A DNA stretch of 64,000 nucleotides from Spongiivirga citrea (lineage in GTDB: Bacteria > Bacteroidota > Bacteroidia > Flavobacteriales > Flavobacteriaceae): contig NZ_JAABOQ010000003.1 of NCBI RefSeq assembly GCF_010671565.1, forward strand, positions 558,001 through 622,000, read 5' to 3'. The notes beneath the pieces are model-generated. The model worked only from the letters and a program-made list of their open reading frames with translations, was not told the origin of the DNA and made no database searches. Below are positions 44,772-54,353 of this stretch, piece by piece. How positions within the stretch are numbered: position 1 is the first letter of the stretch; each line of letters opens with the position of its first letter. Position numbers and translations under genes: made by a program.

Positions 44772-45380
44772 ATGAAAAAACTAATCCTACCGATCTTGGC
44801 AATCGTTTTGCTAAGTTTTACCAATGCTGACACAAAATTAACCGACGCCGAACGAGCTAAAGCTACCGAGTATTTAACTAAAACACATGATCATTTGTTA
44901 AAAGCTGTTGAAGGACTTTCGGAAGAGCAATTAAATTATAAACCATCAAATGACGTTTGGTCTATTGCAGAATGCGTTGAGCATATTGCGATTTCAGAAA
45001 ATTCTATTTTCAATTTAATGAAAGGGCTTTTAAAATCAGATGACAAGGCAGCGACTACAAAGCCGGAAAAAGCGACACCAGACGATCAGGTAATTGCCAT
45101 GATGGTCGACCGTAGTAATAAAGTTAAAACAAGCGAGCCTTTTAAACCAAGTGGCCGTTTCGGATCATACGATGAGACTTTAAAAGCATTTAAAACCAAA
45201 AGAACTTCGAATATCGAGTTTATAAAAACCACTGATGCCGACCTTAGAGGTCGCTTTCAGCAAATGCCATTTGGCACATTAGACGCATACCAGATGGTAC
45301 TGTTTTTATCAGCACATTCTGAGCGCCACGTTCTTCAAATAGAAGAATTGCTAGCAGACGATGAATTCCCGGATAAATAG
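44772..45380 (+). CDS. DinB family protein, secreted
   Basis: 202 residues, with a short Sec signal peptide (LLSFTNA). TKTHDHLLKAVEGLSEEQLNYKPSNDVWSIAECVEHIAISENSIF is the DinB/YfiT four-helix bundle opening; the metal-binding His residues are HIA (about 73), and HSERHVLQIEEL near the C-terminus. DinB proteins bind divalent metals and may transfer thiol groups; the secreted form is specific to some Bacteroidota. Confidence 0.9.
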   Translation: MKKLILPILAIVLLSFTNADTKLTDAERAKATEYLTKTHDHLLKAVEGLSEEQLNYKPSNDVWSIAECVEHIAISENSIFNLMKGLLKSDDKAATTKPEKATPDDQVIAMMVDRSNKVKTSEPFKPSGRFGSYDETLKAFKTKRTSNIEFIKTTDADLRGRFQQMPFGTLDAYQMVLFLSAHSERHVLQIEELLADDEFPDK

Positions 45381-45406
45381 GGAAGACCAACCAAAATTCA
45401 ACTACT

Positions 45407-45437
45407 AAACCGATGGCAATGCTGTCGGTTTTTTTGT
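45407..45437 (+). terminator. Rho-independent terminator after the DinB gene
   Basis: AAACCGA/TCGGTTT stem around an 11-base loop, continued by TTTTTTG. It lies 26 bases after the stop. Confidence 0.75.
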
Positions 45438-45458
45438 TTTTAGAACTTCTCTATTTTA

Positions 45459-45613
45459 AGTCTCCCCTTGAGGGGAGATTTAGAGGGGTGTAACTGGCCC
45501 AAAATTTCTAATTAAGATGTTATTCTATAGTCTGCACCGGTGAACACCCATCCCTTTGCAATTTCATCACCTCGCCCCCAACTCCCGTTGTGTCGTCCTC
45601 AAGGGAAGGGAGT
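45459..45613. repeat. R2 palindromic repeat upstream of gltX
   Basis: Half one (45459-45493) CTCCCCTTGAGGGGAG, then AGAGGGGTGTAA; half two (45542-45613) begins GAACACCCATCCC, carries a long insert with CACCTCGCCCCCAACTCCCG, and ends CAAGGGAAGGGAG. It shows both half types inside one element. Confidence 0.85.
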
Positions 45614-45719
45614 TAATTGTTTTGATTTGGTAGATATCCTATTCACGAGGGAATTGACTCTTTCAATTGTTTGAATTTTAATTCCCAAAATCGCACTTCG
45701 TAAATCATAAATCATAGCC

Positions 45720-45727
45720 TATCTTTG
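45720..45727 (+). promoter_or_regulatory. Probable -7 box of gltX
   Basis: TATCTTTG, an exact TAnnTTTG match and identical to the pgk box, ends 20 bases before the gltX ATG. Confidence 0.5.
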
Positions 45728-45747
45728 CCGCTCATAAACAATAAAAA

Positions 45748-47262
45748 ATGAATCATAAAGTCCGCGTTCGTTTTGCGCCTAGCCCAACAGGACCTTTACA
45801 TATTGGCGGTGTTCGTACCGCATTATTCAACTATCTTTTTGCTAAAAAACACGGTGGTGATTTTGTATTGCGAATTGAAGACACCGACCAAAAGCGATAT
45901 GTTCCTGGAGCAGAGCAATACATTATTGATGCATTAAATTGGTGCGGAATCCCATTTGACGAAGGCGTTGGTAAAGATGCTGGTTTTGGTCCTTATCGCC
46001 AAAGTGAACGCAAGCATTTGTACAGACAATATGCGGACGAGTTAATTGAAAACGGAAAGGCGTATTATGCATTTGATACTGCCGAAAAGCTTGATTTTCA
46101 TCGAAAAGATCATGAAGCGAAAGGAAAGACCTTTATTTACAATTGGCATAATCGTTTAAAGCTGACCAATTCACTTTCATTATCGGCGGATGAGGTTCAA
46201 AAACGAATTGATGCAGGAGAGGAATATGTTATCCGTTTTAAATCACCAGAAGGAGTAACAGTTAGGTTAGAAGATGAAATTCGAGGTTCAATTAAAATAG
46301 ATAGTAATACCCTAGATGATAAGGTGCTTTTTAAAAGTGACGGTATGCCAACCTACCACTTGGCAAACATTGTAGATGATCATTTAATGGAGATCACCCA
46401 TGTAATTCGTGGTGAGGAGTGGTTACCATCATTAGCATTACACCAATTACTATACGATGCTTTTGGGTGGCAAGCTCCAAAATTTGCCCACTTACCATTG
46501 ATCATGAAGCCAGTTGGGAAAGGGAAGTTAAGCAAAAGAGATGGTGATAAAATGGGATTTCCGGTATTCCCTATGGAATGGAAAGACCCTAAGACAGGAG
46601 ATATTTCAAGAGGTTATAAAGAAGATGGTTATTTACCAGAAGCTGTTGTAAACTTCTTAGCGTTTTTAGGTTGGAATCCTGGTACCGAGCAAGAATTATT
46701 TAGTCTAGAAGAATTGGTACCCGCTTTTGATCTTTCAAAGGTGAATAAAGGAGGCGCAAAATTCGATCCAGATAAGACCAAATGGTATCAGCATCAATAT
46801 TTGCAAAAATTAGATAATTCGATCATTTCTGCTCAATTTTCATCGATTTTGGATGAAAAAGGCATCAAAACAGAACAAAACATTGAAAATATTGTTCAAA
46901 TGCTTAAAGAGCGAGCAACATTTATAAGTGATTTTTGGGAGTTATCGTCTTTCTTTTTTCAGGCACCAGAAAGTTATGATGAAAAAGCCTCCAAAAAGGC
47001 CTGGAAAGAAGGAACAAACGAGCTGATGCAAGAATTGATTTCGGTTATTGAAGGAATCAATGATTTTTCATCAGAAAATGTGACGCCTACTATTAAAAAC
47101 TGGATTACTTCTAAAGAAATTGGCTTTGGTAAAGTGATGATGCCGTTGCGTTTGAGTCTGGTAGGTTCTTTGCAGGGGCCTGACGTGTTTGAGATTGTTT
47201 CGATGTTAGGTAAAGAAGAATCTATAGATAGAATTCATAATGCGATCAAAAGACTAGGGTAG
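45748..47262 (+). CDS. gltX: Glutamate--tRNA ligase
   Basis: 504 residues. The class-I signatures PTGPLHIGG (HIGH-type, about 12-20) and GKLSKRDGDK (KMSKS-type, about 258) are intact, with RIEDTDQKRYV and DDHLMEITHVIRGEEWLPS between. It charges tRNA-Glu. It stands alone between an R2 repeat upstream and an R1 repeat downstream. Confidence 0.97.
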   Translation: MNHKVRVRFAPSPTGPLHIGGVRTALFNYLFAKKHGGDFVLRIEDTDQKRYVPGAEQYIIDALNWCGIPFDEGVGKDAGFGPYRQSERKHLYRQYADELIENGKAYYAFDTAEKLDFHRKDHEAKGKTFIYNWHNRLKLTNSLSLSADEVQKRIDAGEEYVIRFKSPEGVTVRLEDEIRGSIKIDSNTLDDKVLFKSDGMPTYHLANIVDDHLMEITHVIRGEEWLPSLALHQLLYDAFGWQAPKFAHLPLIMKPVGKGKLSKRDGDKMGFPVFPMEWKDPKTGDISRGYKEDGYLPEAVVNFLAFLGWNPGTEQELFSLEELVPAFDLSKVNKGGAKFDPDKTKWYQHQYLQKLDNSIISAQFSSILDEKGIKTEQNIENIVQMLKERATFISDFWELSSFFFQAPESYDEKASKKAWKEGTNELMQELISVIEGINDFSSENVTPTIKNWITSKEIGFGKVMMPLRLSLVGSLQGPDVFEIVSMLGKEESIDRIHNAIKRLG

Positions 47263-47273
47263 TAGTTCTAAAA

Positions 47274-47396
47274 TGTCAGTTCGAGTGATCTCGATCGCGA
47301 TCGGGATTGTATCGAGAACCTTGTTAATATATAAGTGTTCTCGATACATTTTTTACTTTGCGCTACCGCTTAAACTAAAAAACACTCGAACTGACA
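47274..47396. repeat. R1 palindromic repeat pair after gltX
   Basis: Forward unit 47274-47320, with stem ATCTCGATCG/CGATCGGGAT between TGTCAGTTCGAGTG and TGTATCGAGAACC, and a reversed unit 47337-47396 with stem TTTTTTA/TAAAAAA. The pair makes a 123-base inverted repeat in the same layout as 14998-15122. Confidence 0.88.
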
Positions 47397-47406
47397 CTTG
47401 AAAAAT

Positions 47407-47982
47407 ATGGAGATTATTAAGATGGAAAATACCAACATAGCCCTAGTCCTAATCGACATCCAAAAGGGATTGGACGAATGGGATTATTATGGGGGAAATC
47501 GGAATAACCTAGATGCGGAGAAAAATGCTGGTTTGATCTTATCTGAATTCCGAAAAAGGGATCTTCCCATCTTTCATGTTCGACATGGTTCGACAAACGA
47601 AAAATCACCATTATTAGCCACAAAAGTAGGTTTTGAGATCAAAAATGAAGTAAAACCAGCCGAAAACGAGCCTATTTACACTAAAAACGTCAATAGCGCT
47701 TTTGTGGGAACTGGGCTCGAAAATGAGTTAAAACAACTTAATATTTCTAATATTGTAATTGTCGGACTAACAACCAATCATTGCATATCGACCTCAGTAC
47801 GAATGGGAGCAAATATTGGATTTAATGTGACACTTATTGCCGATGCTACAGCTGCCTTTGCTATGATAGGCATCAACGGACAAAAATTTGATGCAGAAAT
47901 TATGCATCAAACAGCAATGGCGAGTTTGAAAGATGAGTTTGCCACAATTCTCGACACACAGGCATTCTTAGAGAATCTTTAG
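47407..47982 (+). CDS. Isochorismatase-like cysteine hydrolase
   Basis: 191 residues from the ATG at 47407 (a TTG at 47398 and an ATG at 47422 are alternatives; the TTG lies at the edge of an R1 repeat). NIALVLIDIQKG carries the catalytic Asp, PIYTKNVNSAFVGTG the Lys, and VGLTTNHCISTSVRMG the nucleophilic Cys, completing the triad. The family hydrolyses amide or ether bonds (nicotinamide, isochorismate and others); the substrate is unknown. Confidence 0.9.
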   Translation: MEIIKMENTNIALVLIDIQKGLDEWDYYGGNRNNLDAEKNAGLILSEFRKRDLPIFHVRHGSTNEKSPLLATKVGFEIKNEVKPAENEPIYTKNVNSAFVGTGLENELKQLNISNIVIVGLTTNHCISTSVRMGANIGFNVTLIADATAAFAMIGINGQKFDAEIMHQTAMASLKDEFATILDTQAFLENL

Positions 47983-47996
47983 TCCAAATTTGGACT
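47981..47996. repeat. 16-base perfect palindrome overlapping a stop codon
   Basis: AGTCCAAATTTGGACT is a perfect palindrome whose first bases are part of the TAG stop. It could be a DNA-binding site or a weak hairpin terminator; no T-run follows. Confidence 0.4.
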
Positions 47997-48077
47997 TCAA
48001 CTGTAACAAACCCGCAAAAAATACTACAAATAGTTGTACCTTTCCTTAGGTTATTACTAACACTAACTATTATATAC

Positions 48078-49013
48078 ATGATTGGATCTTATTTATTACC
48101 GGTTATTATCTTTTTTGGAGCGATTATTCTCTTCGCTGCCTTTTTTATTGTGAAACAGCAAACGGCTGTGATTGTTGAACGCTTTGGTAAGTTTCAGAGT
48201 ATTCGCCATTCCGGCTTACAACTAAAAATTCCCTTAGTTGATCGTATTGCAGGGCGATTGAGCTTAAAAATTCAACAATTAGACGTCATTGTAGAAACAA
48301 AAACCCTTGATGATGTATTCGTCAAGTTAAAGGTTTCGGTACAATACAAAGTAATTCGTGATAAGGTCTATGAGGCATTTTATAAGCTAGATTATCCACA
48401 CGATCAAATTACAAGTTATGTATTTGATGTGGTACGTGCTGAGGTACCTAAAATGAAATTAGATGACGTATTCGTTAAGAAGGATGATATTGCGATCGCT
48501 GTAAAATCGGAATTAAATGATGCGATGATGACTTATGGTTATGATATTATTAAAACCTTAGTGACGGATATTGATCCGGATTCGCAAGTAAAAGAAGCGA
48601 TGAACCGAATTAATGCATCAGAGCGTGAAAAAATCGCTGCTCAGTTTGAAGGTGATGCTGCTCGTATTCTTATTGTAGAAAAAGCAAAAGCGGAAGCTGA
48701 AAGCAAGCGCTTACAGGGTCAGGGTATTGCCGACCAGCGTCGTGAGATTGCTCGTGGGTTGGAAGAGTCGGTTGAGGTGTTGAATAAAGTGGGGATCAAC
48801 TCCCAAGAGGCTTCAGCCCTTATTGTTGTTACGCAACACTATGACACCTTACAGTCTATAGGTCAGGAAACCAATAGTAATTTAATCTTACTGCCTAACT
48901 CTCCACAAGCGGGAAGTACTATGCTAAATGACATGGTTGCTAGTTTTACAGCTAGTAATCAAATCGGCGAGGCGATGAAAAAAGCTAAAGGCAAGAACAA
49001 TAACGACCTATAA
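48078..49013 (+). CDS. SPFH/Band 7 domain membrane protein
   Basis: 311 residues. An N-terminal helix (LLPVIIFFGAIILFAAFFIV), then the band-7 domain (QQTAVIVERFGKFQSIRHSGLQLKIPLVDRIAGRLSLKIQQLDVIVETKTLDDVFVKLKVSVQYKV), then an alanine-glutamate-rich helical region (AAQFEGDAARILIVEKAKAEAESKRLQGQGIADQRREIARGL). It is closer to the paraslipin/HflK-like group than to the slipin at 39916. A strong terminator follows. Confidence 0.93.
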   Translation: MIGSYLLPVIIFFGAIILFAAFFIVKQQTAVIVERFGKFQSIRHSGLQLKIPLVDRIAGRLSLKIQQLDVIVETKTLDDVFVKLKVSVQYKVIRDKVYEAFYKLDYPHDQITSYVFDVVRAEVPKMKLDDVFVKKDDIAIAVKSELNDAMMTYGYDIIKTLVTDIDPDSQVKEAMNRINASEREKIAAQFEGDAARILIVEKAKAEAESKRLQGQGIADQRREIARGLEESVEVLNKVGINSQEASALIVVTQHYDTLQSIGQETNSNLILLPNSPQAGSTMLNDMVASFTASNQIGEAMKKAKGKNNNDL

Positions 49014-49038
49014 AATCGTTTAAATAATAACAAATGTT

Positions 49039-49072
49039 AGAAGCAAGGGTTTTTTGACCCTTGCTTCTTTTT
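49039..49072 (+). terminator. Strong rho-independent terminator
   Basis: A perfect 12-base stem AGAAGCAAGGGT/ACCCTTGCTTCT with loop TTTTTG and a following TTTT. It ends the SPFH transcript; the next gene starts 12 bases later, so its promoter must lie inside or upstream of this hairpin. Confidence 0.9.
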
Positions 49073-49083
49073 AAAAAATACAC

Positions 49084-49599
49084 ATGAAAAAGATTACATT
49101 ATTTGTATGCGCACTTTTTATATCAGTAAGTGCATTAGTTGCTCAGTCCGAAGATGAATTAAAAGCGCAAGCGCTAACAGATGCTCAAGCATCTGGAGAG
49201 GCCACAATGGCTTGGGATGTTGATGGTATGATGAAATATGTACACCCCAATGTATTTGCTATGGGTGGAGGTGAAGAAAACATCAAAAAGCAAATGCAAA
49301 GCTTAAAAGATATGATGAAAACCAACGGTGTTTCAATTGATAATTACAAGGTAGATAGTGTTAAGGACTTTGTAAATGAGCAAGGGGAGTATCGATGTCT
49401 AGTGGCGACTACAGTAAATATGTCAATCTCTGGACAAAAAATGAAAAACGCTAGCCACTTGTTGGGCATTTATCTAGAAGACAAAAAGCATTGGTCATTT
49501 ATAGAAGCAAGTCAGCTAAACGGCCCTTTAAAAGCCCAATTATTTCCTGATTTCGAAACGAAAATGGTAATTCCTGCGGATGTAATGACACCGCAGTAA
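49084..49599 (+). CDS. Secreted protein, SnoaL/DUF4440-like
   Basis: 171 residues with a signal peptide (ALVAQS, cleavage near 21). A cone-shaped alpha+beta pattern is suggested by AMAWDVDGMMKYVHPNVFAMGGGEENIKKQ...YRCLVATTVNMSI...HLLGIYLEDKKHWSFIEAS, matching NTF2-like secreted proteins. Function unknown. Confidence 0.7.
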   Translation: MKKITLFVCALFISVSALVAQSEDELKAQALTDAQASGEATMAWDVDGMMKYVHPNVFAMGGGEENIKKQMQSLKDMMKTNGVSIDNYKVDSVKDFVNEQGEYRCLVATTVNMSISGQKMKNASHLLGIYLEDKKHWSFIEASQLNGPLKAQLFPDFETKMVIPADVMTPQ

Positions 49600-49618
49600 C
49601 GAATTAGTCTTCAGTCCG

Positions 49619-49643
49619 CAGTTGCCAGTTGCCAGTTGGCAGT
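49619..49643 (+). repeat. Short tandem GCAGTTGCCAGTT-type repeat
   Basis: GCAGTTGCCAGTTGCCAGTT, followed by GGCAGT, shows about three copies of a seven-base unit. A common flavobacterial intergenic sequence of unknown use. Confidence 0.5.
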
Positions 49644-49759
49644 AAATTCATCTTATCGACTCCATTTTGAGCAGTTAAGTTTAACATGTATTTTTCGAAT
49701 GGTTTTGCGAACATGGTAATGATTCCTATTTGTTAATGCAAGAATAATTTCTTAATAAA

Positions 49760-50143
49760 TTGAACACATTCTTTGTCATATTGGTTCTATTTTTATTGGC
49801 GTTATTTACGATGTCAGGCATTAGGCACTTATACAGGTCTTATGGTAAAGAGTTTTCCCCAGAAATCGTACAAGAATTTAAAAAGAAGAACCTGACAGTT
49901 ACCTCAATTGGAACTCCAATCAAAGACGATTGGCAAAAATCTCCTTTTACAGGACCTCCTAGTATTCAAGTAAGTTTTGTTCGAATGAAGGTACTTGGTG
50001 TAAGCACTAATCCAACTAATATAGAATACAGGCTAGTCTTAGCTACTAATAAACAAGAAAAATTAGACCGCTATTGGGTTGCTATTTCCAATACCATTTT
50101 TCAAAAAACAGCTTATCTTATTAAAAAGGAAAAGAAGAAGTAG
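49760..50143 (+). CDS. Single-pass membrane protein of unknown function
   Basis: 127 residues from a TTG start. One N-terminal helix (FFVILVLFLLALFTMSGI), then a polar domain with strands (PSIQVSFVRMKVLGV, NIEYRLVLATNKQEK). No family recognised. It is convergent with glnS with four bases between the stops; ATG at 49811 would remove most of the helix and is unlikely. Confidence 0.6.
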   Translation: MNTFFVILVLFLLALFTMSGIRHLYRSYGKEFSPEIVQEFKKKNLTVTSIGTPIKDDWQKSPFTGPPSIQVSFVRMKVLGVSTNPTNIEYRLVLATNKQEKLDRYWVAISNTIFQKTAYLIKKEKKK

Positions 50144-50147
50144 GCTT

Positions 50148-51824
50148 CTACTTTTTCTTAGCCCAATTATCTCTTAATCCTACCGTTCTATTAAAGACGA
50201 GTTTGTTTTTAGACGAATCTAAATCAACGTTAAAATATCCCTTGCGCTGAAATTGAACGCGATCACCAGGATTTAAATTCGCTAAACTTGGCTCAACTTG
50301 AGCGGTGATAACTTCTAATGAATCCGGATTTAAAAATTCGATGTACTCTTTGTCTTTATGACTATCAGGCGCTTCATCTAAGAATAAACGGTCATACAAG
50401 CGAACTTCGGCAGGAATTGCATGTTTTATAGAAACCCAATGCAAGGTGCCTTTTACTTTACGTAAGCTAGCTTCGGTACCACTTCCACTGCGGCTATCTT
50501 CATCATAAGTGCAATGAATCTCAGTAATCTCACCATTTTCATCTTTTACAACCGACTCTGCCTTGATTATATATGCATTTTTAAGGCGTACTTCTCCGCC
50601 TAATTTCAATCTAAAGAATTTGCGATTCGCTTCTTCTCTAAAATCTTCTTTTTCAATATATATTTCTCTTGAAAAAGGAATTTTTCTGCTTCCTGCTGAC
50701 TCATCTTCTGGATTATTCTCAGCCTCTAGCCATTCTTCTTCGCCTTCAGGATAGTTTGTGATAACAACTTTTATCGGATTTAAAACTGCCATTACTCGAG
50801 GTGATGTTTTATTTAAATCTTCACGGATACAGAATTCTAATAAAGAAACATCAATAACATTATCTCGTTTAGCGACACCTGCAGTATCCACAAACTTTCG
50901 TAATGCGGTAGGAGTGTATCCTCTTCTTCGTAAACCAGAAATTGTTGGCATTCTAGGATCATCCCAACCAGTAACGACACCATTTTCAATTAATTTTGCC
51001 AGTTTTCGCTTACTTGTTACGGTATAACTCATGTTTAAACGGGCAAATTCGCGCTGTTTTGGTTTTAAGTCTGTTGAGGTATAAACTTCGTCTACAAACC
51101 ATTCGTATAAATCACGATGTGGCTTAAATTCTAATGAGCATAAACTGTGTGAAACCTGCTCTATATAGTCAGATTCACCATGTGTCCAGTCGTACATTGG
51201 GTAAATACACCAATCATCACCAGTACGGTGATGTGTCTTTTTTAATATTCGATACATTGCAGGATCGCGAAGCAACATATTGGGTGCTGTCATATCGATT
51301 TTTGCCCGAAGGATATGTGCTCCTTCCTCAAAATCGCCATTTTTCATGCCTTCAAAAAGTGCTAAATTCTCTTCAACGCTACGATCTCTGTATGGACTAT
51401 TAGTACCTGGACTTGTAGGTGTTCCTTTTTGCTCTGCTATCTCTTCAGAAGTTTGAGAATCGACATAGGCCTTACCATCTTTTATAAGTTCAACGGCCCA
51501 ATCATATAGCTGCTGAAAGTAGTCTGATGCATAGCATTCCTTATCCCATTCAAAACCAAGCCAAGAAATATCTCGTTTAATTCCGTCGACGAATTCTTGC
51601 TCTTCTTTTGCTGGATTAGTATCATCAAAACGAAGATTTACGGGTGCGTTATAGCGTTCTCCGAGCCCGAAATTAATGCAAATGGCTTTTACGTGACCAA
51701 TATGCAAATATCCGTTAGGTTCTGGCGGAAAACGAAAACGCAATTTCCCCTCATAGCCTCCTGTTTTAAGGTCTTCTTCAACAATCTGTTCTAAAAAATT
51801 GAGCGATTCGTACTCTTCTGACAT
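50148..51824 (-). CDS. glnS: Glutamine--tRNA ligase
   Basis: 558 residues. RFPPEPNGYLHIGH carries the HIGH-type motif, FDDTNPAKEEQEFVDGIK and YPMYDWTHGESDYIEQVSHSLCSLEF are GlnRS-specific, and MSYTVTSKRKL is the KMSKS-type loop. The C-terminal anticodon-binding domain (WVSIKHAIPAEVRLYDRLF) is present. It charges tRNA-Gln directly, so the indirect amidotransferase path is not required. Confidence 0.97.
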   Translation of the reverse strand: MSEEYESLNFLEQIVEEDLKTGGYEGKLRFRFPPEPNGYLHIGHVKAICINFGLGERYNAPVNLRFDDTNPAKEEQEFVDGIKRDISWLGFEWDKECYASDYFQQLYDWAVELIKDGKAYVDSQTSEEIAEQKGTPTSPGTNSPYRDRSVEENLALFEGMKNGDFEEGAHILRAKIDMTAPNMLLRDPAMYRILKKTHHRTGDDWCIYPMYDWTHGESDYIEQVSHSLCSLEFKPHRDLYEWFVDEVYTSTDLKPKQREFARLNMSYTVTSKRKLAKLIENGVVTGWDDPRMPTISGLRRRGYTPTALRKFVDTAGVAKRDNVIDVSLLEFCIREDLNKTSPRVMAVLNPIKVVITNYPEGEEEWLEAENNPEDESAGSRKIPFSREIYIEKEDFREEANRKFFRLKLGGEVRLKNAYIIKAESVVKDENGEITEIHCTYDEDSRSGSGTEASLRKVKGTLHWVSIKHAIPAEVRLYDRLFLDEAPDSHKDKEYIEFLNPDSLEVITAQVEPSLANLNPGDRVQFQRKGYFNVDLDSSKNKLVFNRTVGLRDNWAKKK

Positions 51825-52056
51825 TGTAATCGAATTTGAATCGCCAAAGGTAGGATTTTATAAGGTAATCTCAAGTAGTGGATATAGTGAATTACCAAAA
51901 CGGTATTTAATCGATAAGCTATTGTAACCAAAAGGCTAACCAAGTCATAATAAGTGTTAAAAATGGGATATGCTGTTAGGGTAAAATGGCTTTTAATTGT
52001 TCTATAGGTGAAAGCATCGTAAAATGCTTACAGCTGATTACCCCAATAATCAAAAC
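51825..52056. other. Divergent intergenic region between glnS and the T9SS protein gene
   Basis: About 230 bases, AT-rich; no repeat or clean promoter found. Confidence 0.45.
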
Positions 52057-54309
52057 ATGTACAATCTACTAAACAACAAAGTATTAATCTTTCTGGCGAC
52101 GCTAGCTATTAGCGTTTCTTCCTATGCGCAAAGTATTGTGACGACGGATATGCTTGTGAGTTTTGCCTGTCCCAATAATAATGGTGGTGGTTTTAATGAT
52201 TTTGGCGTATATGTTGAATATGGAGCACCTGGTTTTGGTAGTACTAATGAGTTTAGCATTGAAATTTCTGATGAAAATGGAAATTTTGATGATGCGAATC
52301 CGATTTTTGTTGCAACAGGTATTACGGGCGAGAACAAAACAATACCGACAGGAGGTGCGAATGAGGCATTTACCACCAATATTCAACTGCCAACCGATGT
52401 ATATGGAGAAAACTACAGAATAAGACTACATGCATCCGAAAGTGGAGAAATTGGACCAGCTTCAGAGGCGTTTCCAGCGTATTTTACCGCTAGATCTTCG
52501 GATATTAACTTACAAATAGAAGGACCTACCAGTCATACAATTTGTGGTGGTGGCGATGTTACTTTAAAATTGAATAACAATGCATTTCCTTTATACCAAT
52601 GGTATAAGGATTTTGTGCCTTATAACCCAAATGGGAGTCAAGACCCAACAGGAAATACAATTACGATTACCGAACCTGGAAATTATTATGCAGCGGTTTA
52701 CTACGGACCGTGTACTGATACTGCTGGCGTTAATAGCCGTTTGGTAACAGTTTCAATGTCTGCCAATAGTATTGAGGCTTCAATTACTGAGTCTGACACT
52801 TTAATTTGTTTAGGCGATACCTTTATGATGACTGCAAGTCCATCAGATCCTACTTACGAATATGTTTGGTTTCAGGATGGCACTGAGGTAGCAAGAGGTT
52901 TAGGTTTAGATAATTACTCAGTTTCAAATGCCACTCCATTTGGAGAATATACTGTACGCATTACCAATACAGATGGTTGTGAAGACACTTCAGGTGCAAC
53001 TAATGTAAATAATGCGGGAACAGAAATTACAGTTTCAACTAGTACTGCAGAAGACCAAGTATTGTTACCAAGTCAGAGCACAATCTTAAGTGTTACAAGT
53101 TCAGACTCTTCAAGCACTATAGAGTGGTTCTTAAACGGAGGAACGACCCCAATCGGAACATCTTTTGATTTATTGGTTAATACTCCAGGTGCTTATCAAG
53201 CCACAGTTACTGGTTCAGGTACGTGTGCGGATGTTAAACAATCACCAGTATTCAATATTTATGCTCCAGAAGCGTATGAAGTAACCATTGCACCAGATGC
53301 TAGTTATGAAGCTTGTGGGAATCCGCCAACAACATTAAGTATTACAAAATTAGAAGCCACTGCTAATGGTGGTGCTTTAAAACTGCCTGTTGATAGCGCT
53401 GATTTTTCATTATTCACCTTCCAATGGCTTAAAGATGCTGCAGCCTTAGCAGGAGCCACACACAATGAGATTACATTAAGCGATAGAACTGAAAATGGGA
53501 ATTATACGTTAACAGCGACTAACAACGGACTAAGTGCAACTAGTAATAATGTTGCAATTAGCCTAGGTTTAGAAGCAATCAATATTAGCGCTACACAAAG
53601 TAAATTATGTCCAGGTTCTAGCGATATGATCACTTTATCAAGTGATGACAGCTTGAATCCGGCTTATACATACCAATGGTTAAAAGATGGCCAGATAATT
53701 ACAGGTGAAACAGCATCAACTACTGATATTAATGAAATAGGAACCTATACATTCGTAGCCTCAGCTTTTGGTTGTACTTCAACTTCAAATGAGATTGTAA
53801 TAACAAACTTTGATGTGGATACAGTTAGTATTTCTCCATCTGATTATATAGCAATTGCCGAAGGTGCAACAAAGCTTGTTACCGTAAGTGGAGCAGATAG
53901 TTATACTTGGACAAATGATTTAACAGGAGCAATAACCTCAGGAAACAATATCACAGTTTCAGAAGAAGGCACCTATACATTAACAGCTTCGGTAGGTACT
54001 TGTACGGTTACTAAAACGATTACTGTCGAATTCAACCTAAGCGGATTGATCCCGAATGTAATTAGTCCGAATTCAGATGGAAAAAATGATACATGGACAT
54101 TGCCAGGAGGCTTTAATAGCGAAAAGGTAAACGTGGTTATTTACGATAAGAACGGAAATGCGGTATTAGAAACTAATCGCTACGCAAATGATTGGCCGCG
54201 ATCTTCATCAATGAACATGAATGCGGTTAAAGATGGTTCATTATTCTACTTCGCAATATCAAAAGACAATATATTATTTAAAAAGGGCACTATTACAGTT
54301 CTTAAATAG
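52057..54309 (+). CDS. T9SS type-B sorting-domain surface protein (Ig-like repeats), paralogue A
   Basis: 750 residues from the ATG at 52057 (the open frame begins 11 codons earlier without signal features). Signal peptide ends at VSSYAQ. A beta-rich region VSFACPNNNGGGFNDFGVYVEY follows, then at least five Ig/PKD-like repeats with the core YQW(Y/L)KD (PLYQWYKDFVPYN, YEYVWFQDGTEV, FTFQWLKDAAAL, YTYQWLKDGQII), each ending in a NGNY- or GTYT-type strand. The C-terminal 85 residues (NVISPNSDGKNDTWTLPGGFNSEKVNVVIYDKNGN) are the gliding-motility/CHU_C type-B sorting domain. It should be exported and anchored to the surface. A paralogue follows at 56068. Confidence 0.9.
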   Translation: MYNLLNNKVLIFLATLAISVSSYAQSIVTTDMLVSFACPNNNGGGFNDFGVYVEYGAPGFGSTNEFSIEISDENGNFDDANPIFVATGITGENKTIPTGGANEAFTTNIQLPTDVYGENYRIRLHASESGEIGPASEAFPAYFTARSSDINLQIEGPTSHTICGGGDVTLKLNNNAFPLYQWYKDFVPYNPNGSQDPTGNTITITEPGNYYAAVYYGPCTDTAGVNSRLVTVSMSANSIEASITESDTLICLGDTFMMTASPSDPTYEYVWFQDGTEVARGLGLDNYSVSNATPFGEYTVRITNTDGCEDTSGATNVNNAGTEITVSTSTAEDQVLLPSQSTILSVTSSDSSSTIEWFLNGGTTPIGTSFDLLVNTPGAYQATVTGSGTCADVKQSPVFNIYAPEAYEVTIAPDASYEACGNPPTTLSITKLEATANGGALKLPVDSADFSLFTFQWLKDAAALAGATHNEITLSDRTENGNYTLTATNNGLSATSNNVAISLGLEAINISATQSKLCPGSSDMITLSSDDSLNPAYTYQWLKDGQIITGETASTTDINEIGTYTFVASAFGCTSTSNEIVITNFDVDTVSISPSDYIAIAEGATKLVTVSGADSYTWTNDLTGAITSGNNITVSEEGTYTLTASVGTCTVTKTITVEFNLSGLIPNVISPNSDGKNDTWTLPGGFNSEKVNVVIYDKNGNAVLETNRYANDWPRSSSMNMNAVKDGSLFYFAISKDNILFKKGTITVLK

Positions 54310-54353
54310 ATGTCTAAATTAAATTTTAGAAAAACCTAAAAAATTATATTCAT

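Noticed and set aside
52122-52423. Extra frames at the start of paralogue A (both strands)
   Set aside because: Shadow frames of a gene with a signal peptide and conserved repeats; the same shadows occur at the start of paralogue B.
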